A stretch of 64,000 nucleotides of DNA, from contig JAEULQ010000021.1 of NCBI GenBank assembly GCA_016792685.1, positions 37,539 to 101,538 of the forward strand, written 5' to 3'. Positions within the stretch are counted from its first letter, which is position 1. Every line of letters begins with the position of its first letter. Positions 1 through 9,987 of this stretch are shown here, piece by piece. A program made the translations under genes and the position numbers. The stretch is from Tabrizicola sp. Its GTDB lineage: Bacteria > Pseudomonadota > Alphaproteobacteria > Rhodobacterales > Rhodobacteraceae. The notes under the pieces were generated by a model. It was not told the DNA's origin. It saw only the letters and a list, made by a program, of their open reading frames with translations, and ran no database searches.

Positions 1-738
1 ACCGATACCGGTATGGGCCAGCGCAACGATGATATCGGCCCCGCGGCTGCGCAACCTTGGCAGCCAGGCCCGGGCCGCGGCCAGGATACCGCGCGTGCTG
101 ACCTTGCCGCGCAGATCGTCACGGTCCCACTCGGCGACGCGCGGCGGCGCAAAGCCGATCACGCCGATGCGCAGGACATGGGCCTTGCCGTCGTGATCGA
201 AGACCTGACGCCGCAGGAGGGTGAACGGCGGGACGAACATCTCGTCCCGTGCTGGTGACGGGCCAAGGCGCCGGGCAATATTGGCCGAGACGACCGGGAA
301 CCTTGCGTCCGCAAGCGCCTGCGACAGGAAGGACAGCCCGTAGTCGAATTCATGATTGCCAAGGGTCGCTGCATCGTAGCCCAGCGTGTTGAAGGCCGTG
401 ATGACCGGATGGGCGCGGCGGCGGCGGGCATAGGCCGCGTAGTCGGCCAGCGGATTGCCCTGGAGAAAATCGCCGTTGTCGAACAGAAGGCAGTTCTGCG
501 CTTCGCCCCTCGCCTCGGCGATCTGCTGCGAGATCGCGCCCAGACCCAGACCAGAGTTCGGACGGTTCGCGCAATAGTCGTAGGGAAGAAGGCTTGCATG
601 CAGGTCGCTGGTGGCGATCAGTCGGAGGGAAACCCTGGGTCGCACGTCCTGTCCCTGAACCGTCGGGGTCGAGCGCGCGGCCTCGACCTCGTTGGTTACC
701 TGCGGCCTTGATGCCGGCGCGGCGGGAACTTGGTACAT
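1..738 (-). CDS. 2',3'-cyclic-nucleotide 2'-phosphodiesterase/3'-nucleotidase, 3'-truncated by window edge
   Basis: Only the first 246 codons are present; the gene runs off the left edge with no stop. The frame shows the metallophosphatase signature of the 5'-nucleotidase/CpdB family: SDLH near residues 44-47, FDNGDFLQG near 86-94 and LGNHEFDYG near 126-134, which hold the dinuclear metal ligands. Proteins of this family act in the periplasm and release nucleosides from 2',3'-cyclic nucleotides or 3'-nucleotides. The ATG at 738 gives a short hydrophilic leader without an obvious signal peptide, so the true start could lie further upstream. It is divergent from nudC. UshA-type 5'-nucleotidase is the main alternative, since the C-terminal substrate domain is missing. 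Confidence 0.85.
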   Translation of the reverse strand, partial: MYQVPAAPASRPQVTNEVEAARSTPTVQGQDVRPRVSLRLIATSDLHASLLPYDYCANRPNSGLGLGAISQQIAEARGEAQNCLLFDNGDFLQGNPLADYAAYARRRRAHPVITAFNTLGYDAATLGNHEFDYGLSFLSQALADARFPVVSANIARRLGPSPARDEMFVPPFTLLRRQVFDHDGKAHVLRIGVIGFAPPRVAEWDRDDLRGKVSTRGILAAARAWLPRLRSRGADIIVALAHTGIG

Positions 739-976
739 GCTAGATCCAGTGACCTGCCCGAAACCGGGAAAACCTTGACGTCCTTCGTGCTGCGGCCGCG
801 CCGCGAAATATTCCTCGTAAGTGGGGTTTGTACCGGATAGGTTGTGTCAATGTTGTGGCGAATTGTCGGTATTCGCGCGGAGGTTGTGAAATTGCGGTAA
901 ATCCGCAAATGAACTTGGCGGGAAGTCGGCAGACTCTACAAGAAAAGCGGGACAATTCATTGAAAGCCAACATGCC

Positions 977-1927
977 ATGCGGATTGCAGAAACAGTGACC
1001 TTCGGAGGCTCGGGTCTGGACCGGCACGCGGCGCTTCGGAAAGACCCCGCAAGCATGGCCAAGGCGCTCGAGTCCGGGTGCGTCCTGCCGATCTGGCGCG
1101 GCAAACCGTTGATCGAGATAGACAAACCCTACTGGGTGCCACCAGGTCATCCGGTCCTGGCCCAGGCGGAACCGCCAGTCTTCCTGGGATTGGACGAGGG
1201 GACGGCCCGCTTTGCAGCCGACATTTCCGACTGGTCGCCCGAAGCTGGAATTGACGCTTCGGAAACCGGTTTTTTCGACCCTTCCGTTCAGAAACATCCG
1301 GCTCTGCCGGGGGAAACGGGATTTGTCGAATTGCGCGGTGTGATGACCCGACTTACGCCGCGCGACGCCGAACTGATTGCGACCGGAAAGGCGCTGCTGC
1401 AATGGCACCGGAGCCACCGCTTCTGCTCGACCTGCGGGGCCGGGTCCGAAATGGCGCAGGCCGGATGGCAGCGGGTCTGCCCCGCCTGTGCCGCGCAGCA
1501 CTTCCCGCGCACCGATCCCGTCGTGATCATGCTGGTGACGCATGGCAACTCGGTCCTCCTTGGCCGCAGTCCCGGCTGGCCCGAGGGCATGTATTCGCTG
1601 CTGGCGGGTTTCGTCGAGCCGGGCGAGACGGTCGAGGCCGCCGTGCGCCGCGAAGTGCTGGAGGAAACCGGTGTGACCTGCGGCCCGGTCAGCTATCTGG
1701 CCAGCCAACCCTGGCCCTTTCCCGCATCTCTGATGTTTGGCATGCGGACCGAGGCGACGGGAACCGAGATCCGGGTCGACCCCGAGGAACTGGAAGAGGC
1801 GTTCTGGGTCACCCGCGAAGAGCTGGTCGCCGCCTTTGCCGGGCAGAATCCGAGGATCCGCCCGGCCCGGAAAGGTGCAATTGCACATTTCATTCTGCGC
1901 AACTGGCTTGCGGATTGCCTGGATTGA
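977..1927 (+). CDS. nudC: NADH pyrophosphatase (Nudix), NudC
   Basis: This 316-residue protein has the full NudC architecture. A zinc ribbon is formed by C150/C153 and C168/C171. A Nudix box lies at about 211-233 (GFVEPGE, then REVLEETG). The NudC-specific motif SQPWPFPAS follows at about 243. The family hydrolyses NADH to NMNH and AMP and removes NAD caps from RNA 5' ends. The chosen ATG lacks a strong Shine-Dalgarno sequence. The next gene follows after 53 bp on the same strand and may be cotranscribed. Confidence 0.93.
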   Translation: MRIAETVTFGGSGLDRHAALRKDPASMAKALESGCVLPIWRGKPLIEIDKPYWVPPGHPVLAQAEPPVFLGLDEGTARFAADISDWSPEAGIDASETGFFDPSVQKHPALPGETGFVELRGVMTRLTPRDAELIATGKALLQWHRSHRFCSTCGAGSEMAQAGWQRVCPACAAQHFPRTDPVVIMLVTHGNSVLLGRSPGWPEGMYSLLAGFVEPGETVEAAVRREVLEETGVTCGPVSYLASQPWPFPASLMFGMRTEATGTEIRVDPEELEEAFWVTREELVAAFAGQNPRIRPARKGAIAHFILRNWLADCLD

Positions 1928-1980
1928 GCCAATCTTCCCGACAAGTGAACGCCGGCCAGACATTCGATTAGGGAGCTGGG

Positions 1981-2457
1981 ATGAAACTGACCGCAAAGAC
2001 CGATATCGACGCGCCGGCGGGCTTTCTCTACGAGAGCCTGACCGATTTTCCAAATTGGGAACGCGAGGCCGTGCGCCGCGGCATCGATATCGATCGCCCG
2101 GCCGGAGTGCCGCTGACCGGGCTTGGGGCAAGCTGGCGGATCAGCGGACGCTTTCGCGGCAAGCAGCGTCGCTTGCTGTTGCGGATCGTCAAGCTCGTGC
2201 CCGGGGAAGTGATCGAATACTCCTTCGACAGCCCGTCAGCCATTGGCAGCATCGAATTTGACATCTCGACGCTGTCCGCGCGGCGGAGCCGGTTGCGCCT
2301 TGCCATCGACGTCCGGCCCAAGACCCTGGCGGCGCGCCTGTTCCTGAACACGATCCGCCTGGCCAAGGGCCGCGTCGAAGGCAAGCTCGAGGCAAGGCTT
2401 GCGGGTCTGGGCAGCTATGTGAAGCAGCGCCACGAACGCAGCCAAGCGCAGGCCTAG
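1981..2457 (+). CDS. SRPBCC family protein
   Basis: This 158-residue protein starts with a beta strand and a helix-grip pattern (TAKTDIDAPAGFLYESLTDF) typical of START/polyketide-cyclase-like SRPBCC proteins, which bind hydrophobic ligands. A GGGAG ribosome site lies 5 bp before the ATG. No catalytic residues can be assigned and the ligand is unknown. It ends convergently with pheA, and the four bases CTAG at 2454-2457 supply the stop codon of both genes. Confidence 0.75.
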   Translation: MKLTAKTDIDAPAGFLYESLTDFPNWEREAVRRGIDIDRPAGVPLTGLGASWRISGRFRGKQRRLLLRIVKLVPGEVIEYSFDSPSAIGSIEFDISTLSARRSRLRLAIDVRPKTLAARLFLNTIRLAKGRVEGKLEARLAGLGSYVKQRHERSQAQA

Positions 2458-3287
2458 CCGCGTTCGCGGGCTGCGGGATAGACCCCAAGCATGCGGACTT
2501 CCGAGGTGAAGTAGCGCAGCTCTTCCAGGGCGAGCGCGACATTGGGGTCATCGGGATGGCCCTCGATGTCGGCGTAGAACTCCGTGGCGGTAAAGGTGCC
2601 GCCGACCATGTAGCTTTCCAGCTTGGTCATGTTCACGCCGTTGGTCGCGAAACCGCCCAGTGCCTTGTAAAGCGCCGCCGGAATGTTGCGGACGCGGAAA
2701 GTGAAGGTGGTGACCATCTTGCCGGTGCCGCGCCGGGAATGGTCGGGAGTGCGGGACATCACCAGAAAGCGCGTGGTGTTGTTGGCCTGATCCTCGATGT
2801 GCCGGGCCAGGACCTTCAGCCCATAGATTTCGGCGGCAAGCTCGCTGGCCAGGGCGGCCTTGGACGGGTCGCCGGCCTCGGCCACCTCGCGCGCGGCGCG
2901 GGCATTGTCGGAACTGACCTTGCCGCGGATCCCGTGCCTTTTCAGGAAGCCCGCGCATTGCGGCAGGATGACCACATGGCCATGCGCCTCGCGGACATCA
3001 TCGACCTTGGCGCCGGGCACGCCCAGGAGGTTCACATGCACCCGGACGAAGGCCTCGTCGACGATGTGCAGACCTGCGCGGGGCAAAAGCGAGTGCACGT
3101 CCGCGACCCGGCCATAGGTGGAATTCTCGACCGCAAGCATGCCCAGATCGACCTCGCCCTTGGCGACCTTGTCGACCACTTCCTCGAAAGTGGTGCTGGG
3201 GACGGCCTCCATTTCGGGGCGCGCCTGCTGGCAGGCCTGGTGCGAATAGGCCCCAAGTTCGCCCTGAAACGCGATGCGACCAGCCAT
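2454..3287 (-). CDS. pheA: Prephenate dehydratase
   Basis: Converts prephenate to phenylpyruvate in phenylalanine synthesis. The 277-residue product is a stand-alone dehydratase with no chorismate mutase domain. The catalytic domain (about 1-180) contains the hallmark TTRF at 171-174, with the active-site threonine. An ACT domain (about 190-270) carries KLESYM, the phenylalanine-binding ESR(Y)-type motif used for feedback inhibition. The start at 3287 is preferred over upstream in-frame starts because GGAGCGGG precedes it and MAGRIAFQGE aligns with family N-termini. It is divergent from the cytochrome gene. Confidence 0.95.
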   Translation of the reverse strand: MAGRIAFQGELGAYSHQACQQARPEMEAVPSTTFEEVVDKVAKGEVDLGMLAVENSTYGRVADVHSLLPRAGLHIVDEAFVRVHVNLLGVPGAKVDDVREAHGHVVILPQCAGFLKRHGIRGKVSSDNARAAREVAEAGDPSKAALASELAAEIYGLKVLARHIEDQANNTTRFLVMSRTPDHSRRGTGKMVTTFTFRVRNIPAALYKALGGFATNGVNMTKLESYMVGGTFTATEFYADIEGHPDDPNVALALEELRYFTSEVRMLGVYPAARERG

Positions 3288-3408
3288 CTGAACCCGCTCC
3301 TTGTCGAAAACTCGCCCCACGGGGCGTTTCGTCGCGCGTCTACACCTTGAAACCTGCCTGTGGAAGCGGATAGATACCGCGCGGAATGAGACCCCAGATA
3401 GGTGAACC

Positions 3409-3948
3409 ATGTTCGACACGATGACGATGACCAAGGCGGTGGGCGCGGTGTGCGGTTCGCTTCTGGTGCTCATGCTGGCGGGCTGGGCCGGAGATTCGCT
3501 TTACAAGGTCGGCGGCTCGGGTCACGGCGGCGGACATGGCGAAGAGGGCGAACTGACCCAGGCCTACACGATCGAGACCGGCGCTGAGGAAGCACCTGCC
3601 GAAGGTGAAGGCGAAACGGTGGACGTTGCCGCGCTCATGGCAGCGGCCGATCCGGCGGCGGGTGAGGCGGTCTTCAAGAAATGCGGCTCGTGCCACAAGC
3701 TGGATGGCAGCGACGGCGTCGGCCCGCACCTCAATGGTGTGGTCGGACGCAACCACGCCGCAGCCGCGGGCTTTGCCTATTCGGAAGCCATGGCCGCCAA
3801 GGCCGCCGAGCCCTGGACGCCCGAAGCGCTGTTCGCCTTCCTGGAAAACCCGAAGAAGGACATGCCCGGCACGAAGATGGCCTTCGCTGGCCTGCCCAAG
3901 CCGGAAGACCGGGCCAACGTCATCGCATACCTCGCCACCAAGCCCTGA
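3409..3948 (+). CDS. cycM: Membrane-anchored cytochrome c (cytochrome c552/cy type)
   Basis: This 179-residue protein has an uncleaved N-terminal membrane anchor (about 9-27), a flexible acidic Gly/Glu/Ala-rich linker (about 35-75) and one class I cytochrome c domain. Haem attachment is CGSCH at 92-96, with a candidate sixth ligand in the MPGTKMAF segment (152-159). This plan matches Paracoccus CycM and Rhodobacter cytochrome cy, which carry electrons from the bc1 complex to terminal oxidases without leaving the membrane. A rho-independent terminator follows directly. The symbol follows the Paracoccus name; cycY would be the Rhodobacter equivalent. Confidence 0.88.
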   Translation: MFDTMTMTKAVGAVCGSLLVLMLAGWAGDSLYKVGGSGHGGGHGEEGELTQAYTIETGAEEAPAEGEGETVDVAALMAAADPAAGEAVFKKCGSCHKLDGSDGVGPHLNGVVGRNHAAAAGFAYSEAMAAKAAEPWTPEALFAFLENPKKDMPGTKMAFAGLPKPEDRANVIAYLATKP

Positions 3949-3972
3949 TCGGGCTCGGGTGCAAGCGACATG

Positions 3973-4001
3973 ATGCCGCCCTTTCGGGCGGCATTTTTTT
4001 T
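3973..4001 (+). terminator. Rho-independent terminator of the cytochrome c gene
   Basis: A perfect 9-bp stem (ATGCCGCCC with GGGCGGCAT), TTTC loop, and a run of eight T residues, starting 25 bp after the stop codon. It insulates the cytochrome gene from the yej operon. Confidence 0.93.
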
Positions 4002-4099
4002 GCTCACGCGATTGCGTGGCCCAATCGCGGCTTGTTGGCTCGACAAAGCCTGATTTAGCATAAATGAATGTGTCAGGCGGAAGCAGGAGGATCTTGGCG

Positions 4100-6025
4100 A
4101 TGCAGATCAGAACACGGGCAATCGCACAGGCACGGGCAGTCTCGGCGCGCCGGGCCCTCGTCACGGCCGGGGCGGCGTTTGGTGGCCTTATCCTCGCGCT
4201 TGCCGCCCAGATCCTGCCCGCCCGGGCCGAAACGGTCATCACCTCGCACGGGATCTCGACCTTCGGCGAGTTGAAGCTGCCGGCCGATTTCAAGCACCTG
4301 CCCTATGTCAATCCAGATGCGCCCAAGGGTGGCGAGATCAGCGAATGGGCCCCGGGAACCTTCGACTCGTTCAACCCCTATTCGGTCAAGGGCGTGCCTG
4401 CTGCCCTGTCGTCGATCTTCTACGAGTCGATCCTTGCCGGGACAGCCGACGAAGTCGGGGCCGCCTACTGCTTTCTTTGCGAGACCATGGAATACCCCGA
4501 AGACCGGTCCTGGGTGATCTTCAACCTGCGCAAGGACGTGACCTTTTCGGATGGGTCGCCCTTTACCGCAGAAGACGTGCTTTTCAGCTACGAGCTTTTC
4601 CGGGACAAGGGGATCGCTGAGTTCCGGACCGTCTTCAACGAGAAGTTCCAGTCCGTCGAAGTTCTTGATCCCTACCGCGTCAAGTTCACATTCACCCCCG
4701 GAACGCCCTTCCGTGACATGCCGGCGAATGCCGGCAGCCTGACGATCATCTCGAAGGCCGACTACGAGGCCAAGAAGCGCGATCTCGAAGAATCCAGCCT
4801 GGAGCCGTTCCTCGGCACCGGTCCCTATGTTCTGGAAAGCATGCGCCCCGGCCAGCAGATCATCTACAAGCGGGACGAGGACTATTGGGGCGCCAACCAC
4901 CCGCTTTCCATCGGTCAGAACAACTTTGACCGGATCAGGATCGAATACTTCGGTGACGACAATGCCGCGCTGGAAGGGTTCAAGTCTGGCATCTATACTT
5001 TCCGGAACGAGAATTCGTCGAAGAACTGGGCGACCGCCTACGATTTCCCGGCCGTCAAGTCGGGCGACGTGGTTCAGGCGACACTGCCCAACGGTTCGAT
5101 CGCGACCGGGCAGGCTTTCCTGCTGAACCTGCGGCGCGAAAAGCTGCAGGACCCGCGGGTCCGCGAAGCCTTGGGTCTGATGTTCAACTTCGAATGGTCG
5201 AACAAGACCCTGTTCTACGGTCTCTACGCGCGCATCAACTCGGTCTGGGACAATTCCAACATGGCGGCCAAGGGGACGCCAAGCCCCGCCGAAGTCGCGA
5301 TCCTGCAGCCGCTTGTGGACGAGGGCCTGCTGCCTGCCAGCATCCTGACCGACGAAGCGGTGATGGCCCCTGTGTCGTCGGAAGATCAGGCGCTGGACCG
5401 CAAGGCCCTGCGCAAGGCCTCTGCGCTGCTGGACGAAGCGGGCTGGACCGTGGGTGACGACGGCATGCGCCGCAACGCCAAGGGTGAGATGCTGACGCTG
5501 GAATTCATCGAGGACAGCCCGTCCTTTGAACGGGTGATCAATCCCTATGTCGAGAACCTGCGGGCGCTGGGCGTCGATGCCAAGCTTGTCATGATCGATC
5601 CGGCCCAGTTCAGCCAGCGCAGCGACCCGCCCAGCTTCGACTTCGACGTGATCGTCGGGGGCGCCGTCAATGGCGGCTACGAACCCGGCGGCGAACTGAA
5701 GCAGGCGTGGTCCTCGGTCACAAAGGACAATTCGACCCGCAACCGGGCCGGTTTCGCGCATCCCGCTGTCGACCGCCTGCTGGACCTGGTCGAAGCCGCG
5801 AAGACCCGGGAGGAGCTGGACGTGACGGTCCAGGCCCTGGACCGCGTCCTGCGCGCCGAGCGGTTCTGGGTGCCGCAATGGTTCAAGAACGCCCACACCG
5901 TCGCGTACTACGACATGTACGAGCATCCCGATCCCCTGCCGCCCTACGCTCTGGGCGAGATCAGCTTCTGGTGGTACAACGCCGAAAAGGGCGACGCTCT
6001 GAAAGCCAAGGGCGCGCTGAAATAA
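4100..6025 (+). CDS. yejA: Extracellular solute-binding protein, YejA-type peptide ABC importer
   Basis: A 641-residue family 5 solute-binding protein (SBP_bac_5) with the YejA-like N-terminus [12 protein letters not shown] after a signal peptide (charged 1-18, hydrophobic 19-38, likely cleavage after ARA at 43). It would capture peptides in the periplasm and deliver them to YejBEF; in Escherichia coli the Yej system also takes up microcin C. The start at 4100 is chosen because AGGAGG lies nine bases upstream; an in-frame ATG at 4064 has no such site. First gene of a five-gene run. Confidence 0.9.
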   Translation: MQIRTRAIAQARAVSARRALVTAGAAFGGLILALAAQILPARAETVITSHGISTFGELKLPADFKHLPYVNPDAPKGGEISEWAPGTFDSFNPYSVKGVPAALSSIFYESILAGTADEVGAAYCFLCETMEYPEDRSWVIFNLRKDVTFSDGSPFTAEDVLFSYELFRDKGIAEFRTVFNEKFQSVEVLDPYRVKFTFTPGTPFRDMPANAGSLTIISKADYEAKKRDLEESSLEPFLGTGPYVLESMRPGQQIIYKRDEDYWGANHPLSIGQNNFDRIRIEYFGDDNAALEGFKSGIYTFRNENSSKNWATAYDFPAVKSGDVVQATLPNGSIATGQAFLLNLRREKLQDPRVREALGLMFNFEWSNKTLFYGLYARINSVWDNSNMAAKGTPSPAEVAILQPLVDEGLLPASILTDEAVMAPVSSEDQALDRKALRKASALLDEAGWTVGDDGMRRNAKGEMLTLEFIEDSPSFERVINPYVENLRALGVDAKLVMIDPAQFSQRSDPPSFDFDVIVGGAVNGGYEPGGELKQAWSSVTKDNSTRNRAGFAHPAVDRLLDLVEAAKTREELDVTVQALDRVLRAERFWVPQWFKNAHTVAYYDMYEHPDPLPPYALGEISFWWYNAEKGDALKAKGALK

Positions 6026-6044
6026 CGAAGAACGGGCAGGGACT

Positions 6045-7187
6045 TTGGGCGCCTACATCCTCCGCCGCTTGGCCTTGGTGATCCCCACGCTTTTGGGCGT
6101 GATGATCATCAACTTCGGCTTGACCCAACTCGTCCCCGGCGGACCCATCGATCAGATCCAGGCCCGGCTGGAGGGCGAGGGCGACTCGATCCAGAACCTG
6201 ACGGGGACCGAAGACGCCGGTGCCGAGGACGAGGGCGGAGGCTATGTCGGTGCCCGCGGCCTGCCGCCGGAATTCCTCGCCCAACTCGAGGTCCAGTTCG
6301 GCTTTGCCCGGATCGTCTGCGCCGAGGGTTTCACGGGAGAGCCTTCGATCAAGTCCCCCGAATGCAAGAAAGAGGCGATCCCGGCGGTCGAGCGCTTCTT
6401 CATCATGATGGGCAACTATCTGACCTTCGACTTCGGCGAGAGCTATTTCCGCTCGATCTCGGTCGTCGATCTAATCCTTGAAAAGATGCCGGTCTCGATC
6501 ACCCTTGGCCTTTGGTCGACGCTGATCGCCTACCTCGTCTCGATCCCGCTTGGCATCCGCAAGGCGGTGCAGGACGGGTCCAGCTTTGACACCTGGACCA
6601 GCGGCATCATCATCGCGGCCTATGCGATCCCGGGGTTCCTGTTCGCCATCATGCTGATGGTGGTCTTTGCCGGGGGCTCATATTTCCAGTGGTTCCCGCT
6701 GCGGGGCCTGACTAGCGAGGGCTGGCAGGACTTCACGCTCTGGGAAAAGATCGTCGACTATCTGTGGCACATCACCCTGCCGGTCACGGCGCAGCTGATC
6801 TCGGCCTTTGCGACCCTGACGCTGCTGACCAAGAACAGCTTCCTGGACGAGATCAAGAAGCAATATGTCATGACCGCCCGAGCCAAGGGTCTGTCCGAGG
6901 CGCGGGTGCTTTACGGCCATGTGTTCCGCAATGCGATGCTGATCGTGATTGCCGGGTTCCCAGGGCTTTTCCTTGGCGTGTTCTTCGGGTCGAGCCTGAT
7001 CATCGAGGTGATCTTCTCGCTGGACGGGCTTGGCCAGCTTGGCTTCCGTTCGGCGGTCGAGCGCGACTATCCGGTGATCTTCGGCACGCTCTTTGCCTTC
7101 GGGTTGATCGGGCTGGTGGTCGGGATCCTGTCTGATCTGATGTATGTGCTGGTCGATCCCCGGATCGATTTCGAAAGGCGAAGCTGA
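6045..7187 (+). CDS. yejB: ABC transporter permease YejB
   Basis: A 380-residue inner-membrane permease of the DppB/OppB family. An N-terminal helix ([20 protein letters not shown]) is followed by a long periplasmic insert (about 30-120), then five further membrane segments. A binding-protein-dependent transport loop lies near the C-terminal third ([22 protein letters not shown] region). The insert is typical of YejB. Translation appears to start with TTG at 6045, 19 bp after yejA. It overlaps yejE by one base. Confidence 0.9.
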   Translation: MGAYILRRLALVIPTLLGVMIINFGLTQLVPGGPIDQIQARLEGEGDSIQNLTGTEDAGAEDEGGGYVGARGLPPEFLAQLEVQFGFARIVCAEGFTGEPSIKSPECKKEAIPAVERFFIMMGNYLTFDFGESYFRSISVVDLILEKMPVSITLGLWSTLIAYLVSIPLGIRKAVQDGSSFDTWTSGIIIAAYAIPGFLFAIMLMVVFAGGSYFQWFPLRGLTSEGWQDFTLWEKIVDYLWHITLPVTAQLISAFATLTLLTKNSFLDEIKKQYVMTARAKGLSEARVLYGHVFRNAMLIVIAGFPGLFLGVFFGSSLIIEVIFSLDGLGQLGFRSAVERDYPVIFGTLFAFGLIGLVVGILSDLMYVLVDPRIDFERRS

Positions 7188-8296
7188 TGGCGCTTTCGCC
7201 CCTGAACCAGCGCCGTTGGCGGAACTTCAAGGCGAACAGGCGGGCCTATTGGTCGCTGTGGATCTTTCTGGCCCTCTACGGGCTGTCGCTTTGTGCCGAG
7301 CTCATCGCCAATGACCGACCGGTCCTCGTGCAGCACAACGGCGACTACTATATGCCGGTCTTCCGCTTCTATCCCGAGGTGGCCTTTGGCGGCGATCTGC
7401 GTACCGAGGCGAATTATGCGACCGTCGAGGTGCAGTGCCTGATCGTCGCGGCCGGTTCGCTGGATTGCTGGGATGATCCGGAAGGCATCATGGCCGAGGT
7501 CCAGGAAAAGGGCACGGCCGCCGGGCAGCCGGTCAAGGCCGGATGGATGATCTGGCCGATCATCCCCTACAGCTACAAGACCATCGTCGATACCGGCGGC
7601 GTAGCCCCGGGACCGCCGTCCGAGATGAACTGGCTTGGCACCGATGACACCTCGCGCGATGTCCTGGCGCGCGTCATCTACGGGTTCCGCCTCTCGATCT
7701 CGTTCGCGCTGATCGTCACGGCACTGACCTCGATCATCGGCATCGCCGCGGGGGCCGTGCAGGGCTATTTCGGCGGCTTGACCGACCTGGTCTTCCAGCG
7801 CCTGATCGAGCTTTGGTCCTCGGTGCCGACGCTTTACGTCATCATCATCGTGACGGCGGTCTGGTCAAAAAGCTTCTGGCTCATGATCCTGCTCATGGTG
7901 CTTTTCGGCTGGACCGGCCTTGTCGGGGTGGTCCGGGCCGAGTTCCTGCGCGCGCGGAATTTCGAGTATGTCCGCGCCGCCCGTGCCCTTGGCGTGCCGG
8001 ATTGGCAGATCATGTTCCGCCATGTCCTGCCCAATGCGATGGTCGCAACCCTGACCATGTTGCCCTTCATCATCACCGGCACGATCGGGGCGCTGGCGAC
8101 GCTGGACTATCTGGGCTTCGGCCTGCCGGCCTCGTCGCCGTCGCTGGGGCAGTTGTCACGACAGGCGCAACAGAACCTGCAGGCGCCGCATCTTGCCTTT
8201 GTGGCGTTCTTCACCTTCGCGATCATGCTGTCGCTTCTCGTCTTCATCTTCGAAGGCGTGCGCGATGCCTTTGACCCCAGAAAGACCTTCAGATGA
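7187..8296 (+). CDS. yejE: ABC transporter permease YejE
   Basis: A 369-residue second permease with the YejE-type N-terminus (SPLNQRRWRNFKANRRAYWS) and a large periplasmic domain with the motif NWLGTDDTSRDVLARVIYGF before the BPD_transp_1 domain. The cytoplasmic EAA-like loop (about 265-285, YVRAARALGVPDWQIMFRHV) would contact YejF. It overlaps the genes on both sides by 1 and 4 bp, so translation is likely coupled. Confidence 0.9.
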   Translation: MALSPLNQRRWRNFKANRRAYWSLWIFLALYGLSLCAELIANDRPVLVQHNGDYYMPVFRFYPEVAFGGDLRTEANYATVEVQCLIVAAGSLDCWDDPEGIMAEVQEKGTAAGQPVKAGWMIWPIIPYSYKTIVDTGGVAPGPPSEMNWLGTDDTSRDVLARVIYGFRLSISFALIVTALTSIIGIAAGAVQGYFGGLTDLVFQRLIELWSSVPTLYVIIIVTAVWSKSFWLMILLMVLFGWTGLVGVVRAEFLRARNFEYVRAARALGVPDWQIMFRHVLPNAMVATLTMLPFIITGTIGALATLDYLGFGLPASSPSLGQLSRQAQQNLQAPHLAFVAFFTFAIMLSLLVFIFEGVRDAFDPRKTFR

Positions 8297-9987
8297 GCGT
8301 GCTGGAGGTGAAAGACCTGTGGGTCGCCTTCCGCCAGGACGGGCGCAAGGTCGAGGCGGTCAGGGGCGTATCCTTTACCGTCGGCAAGGGCGAGACCGTC
8401 GCACTGGTCGGCGAAAGCGGCTCGGGCAAGTCGGTCACCGCGCTCTCGACGGTCGGGCTTCTGTCGGACAGTGCCGAAGTCTCGGGGTCTGTGACCTATC
8501 AAGGCACCCAGATGGTCGGGGCCAGCGAACGCGATCTGCGCCGGATACGGGGCAATGACATCAGCTTCATCTTCCAGGAGCCGATGACCAGCCTCAACCC
8601 GCTGCACACGATCGAGAAGCAGCTGGCCGAAAGCCTGGCACTGCACCAGGGCCTGACCGGCGACAAGGCGCGCGCGCGCATCATCGAGCTTCTGGGCAAG
8701 GTCGGCATCCGCGATGTCGAAAGCCGCCTTGGGGCCTATCCCCATCAGCTTTCAGGCGGGCAGCGCCAGCGGGTGATGATCGCGATGGCGCTGGCCAACG
8801 GGCCGGAGCTTCTGGTCGCGGATGAACCGACGACCGCGCTTGATGTCACGATACAGGCGCAGATCCTTGATCTTCTGGCCGAGCTCAAGCGCTCGGAACG
8901 GCTGAGCCTGCTTTTCATCACCCACGACCTTGGCATCGTCCGCCGCATCGCCGACCGGGTTTGCGTCATGCAAGGCGGCGAGATCGTCGAACAGGGGCCC
9001 GCCGACCAGATCTTTGCCGATCCGCAGCATCCCTATACGCGGAAGCTCTTGGCGGCGGAACAGAAGGGCGGGCCAACGCCGGTCCCCAAGGATTCGCCGA
9101 CCGTGGTCGAGACCGATGCCCTGCGGGTCTGGTTCCCGATCCAGGCGGGTTTCCTGCGGCGTACGGTCGGATATGTAAAGGCCGTGAACGAGGCCACGCT
9201 TTCCGTCCGGGCCGGGGAAACGCTGGGCATCGTCGGCGAAAGCGGCTCGGGCAAGACGACGCTGGCGCTGGCCATCATGCGGCTGATCGCCTCGACCGGG
9301 CGCATCCGCTTTCTCGGCCGTGACATCACGCGCCTCGACGAAAGTTGGGACGAGGCGCAGGCCAGGCGCGATGCGAACCCGGGGCCCGAGACTTTCGGTG
9401 AGCTGGCGGATGAGGCGGTTGGTGCCTTCCTGCGCCAGAAGGGCCGCAGGGCGATGCGGGCGATGCGTCGGCACATGCAGGTCGTGTTCCAGGACCCCTT
9501 TGGCAGCCTGTCCCCCCGGATGACGGTCGAACAGATCATCGCCGAGGGTCTGGGCGTGCATGGTGTCGAGCCCGGTCGAAACCGGAGCGACATGGTGGCT
9601 GAGATCATGGGCGAAGTGGGCCTCGATCCGGCGACGATGGGGCGCTACCCGCATGAATTCTCGGGCGGACAGCGGCAGCGCATCGCCATTGCCCGGGCGA
9701 TGATCCTGCGCCCCCGGCTTGTGATCCTGGATGAACCCACCAGCGCGCTGGACATGACCGTGCAGGTCCAGATCGTCGAGCTGCTGCGTGAGCTGCAGCG
9801 GAAATGGGGTCTGGCCTATATCTTCATCAGCCACGACCTGCGGGTGATCCGGGCCATGGCGCACAAGGTCATGGTGATGCAGGCCGGCGATGTGGTCGAA
9901 GCGGGTGACTGCGAGGCGGTCTTCACCGACCCGCAGTCGGCCTACACCAGGGCCCTGATGGCTGCAGCCTTCGGAGCCGGGACTTGA
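8293..9987 (+). CDS. yejF: ABC transporter ATP-binding protein YejF (two ATPase domains)
   Basis: A 564-residue fused double ATPase that powers YejBE. The first domain has Walker A GESGSGKS (about 40-47), signature LSGGQRQR (about 153-160) and Walker [13 protein letters not shown]. The second has Walker A GESGSGKT (about 314-321), signature FSGGQRQR (about 456-463) and [12 protein letters not shown]. Each half is followed by an oligopeptide-transporter C-terminal segment. Both ATPase sites look intact. It overlaps yejE by 4 bp (ATGA), and the next gene's TTG overlaps its stop. Confidence 0.93.
   Translation: MSVLEVKDLWVAFRQDGRKVEAVRGVSFTVGKGETVALVGESGSGKSVTALSTVGLLSDSAEVSGSVTYQGTQMVGASERDLRRIRGNDISFIFQEPMTSLNPLHTIEKQLAESLALHQGLTGDKARARIIELLGKVGIRDVESRLGAYPHQLSGGQRQRVMIAMALANGPELLVADEPTTALDVTIQAQILDLLAELKRSERLSLLFITHDLGIVRRIADRVCVMQGGEIVEQGPADQIFADPQHPYTRKLLAAEQKGGPTPVPKDSPTVVETDALRVWFPIQAGFLRRTVGYVKAVNEATLSVRAGETLGIVGESGSGKTTLALAIMRLIASTGRIRFLGRDITRLDESWDEAQARRDANPGPETFGELADEAVGAFLRQKGRRAMRAMRRHMQVVFQDPFGSLSPRMTVEQIIAEGLGVHGVEPGRNRSDMVAEIMGEVGLDPATMGRYPHEFSGGQRQRIAIARAMILRPRLVILDEPTSALDMTVQVQIVELLRELQRKWGLAYIFISHDLRVIRAMAHKVMVMQAGDVVEAGDCEAVFTDPQSAYTRALMAAAFGAGT

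Noticed and set aside
4073-5926. A 617-codon open frame antisense to yejA, and similar long antisense frames opposite ccoN, pheA and the formate dehydrogenase genes
   Set aside because: These frames arise from GC-rich codon bias on the real gene; they lack ribosome sites and family motifs, and the sense genes are firmly identified.
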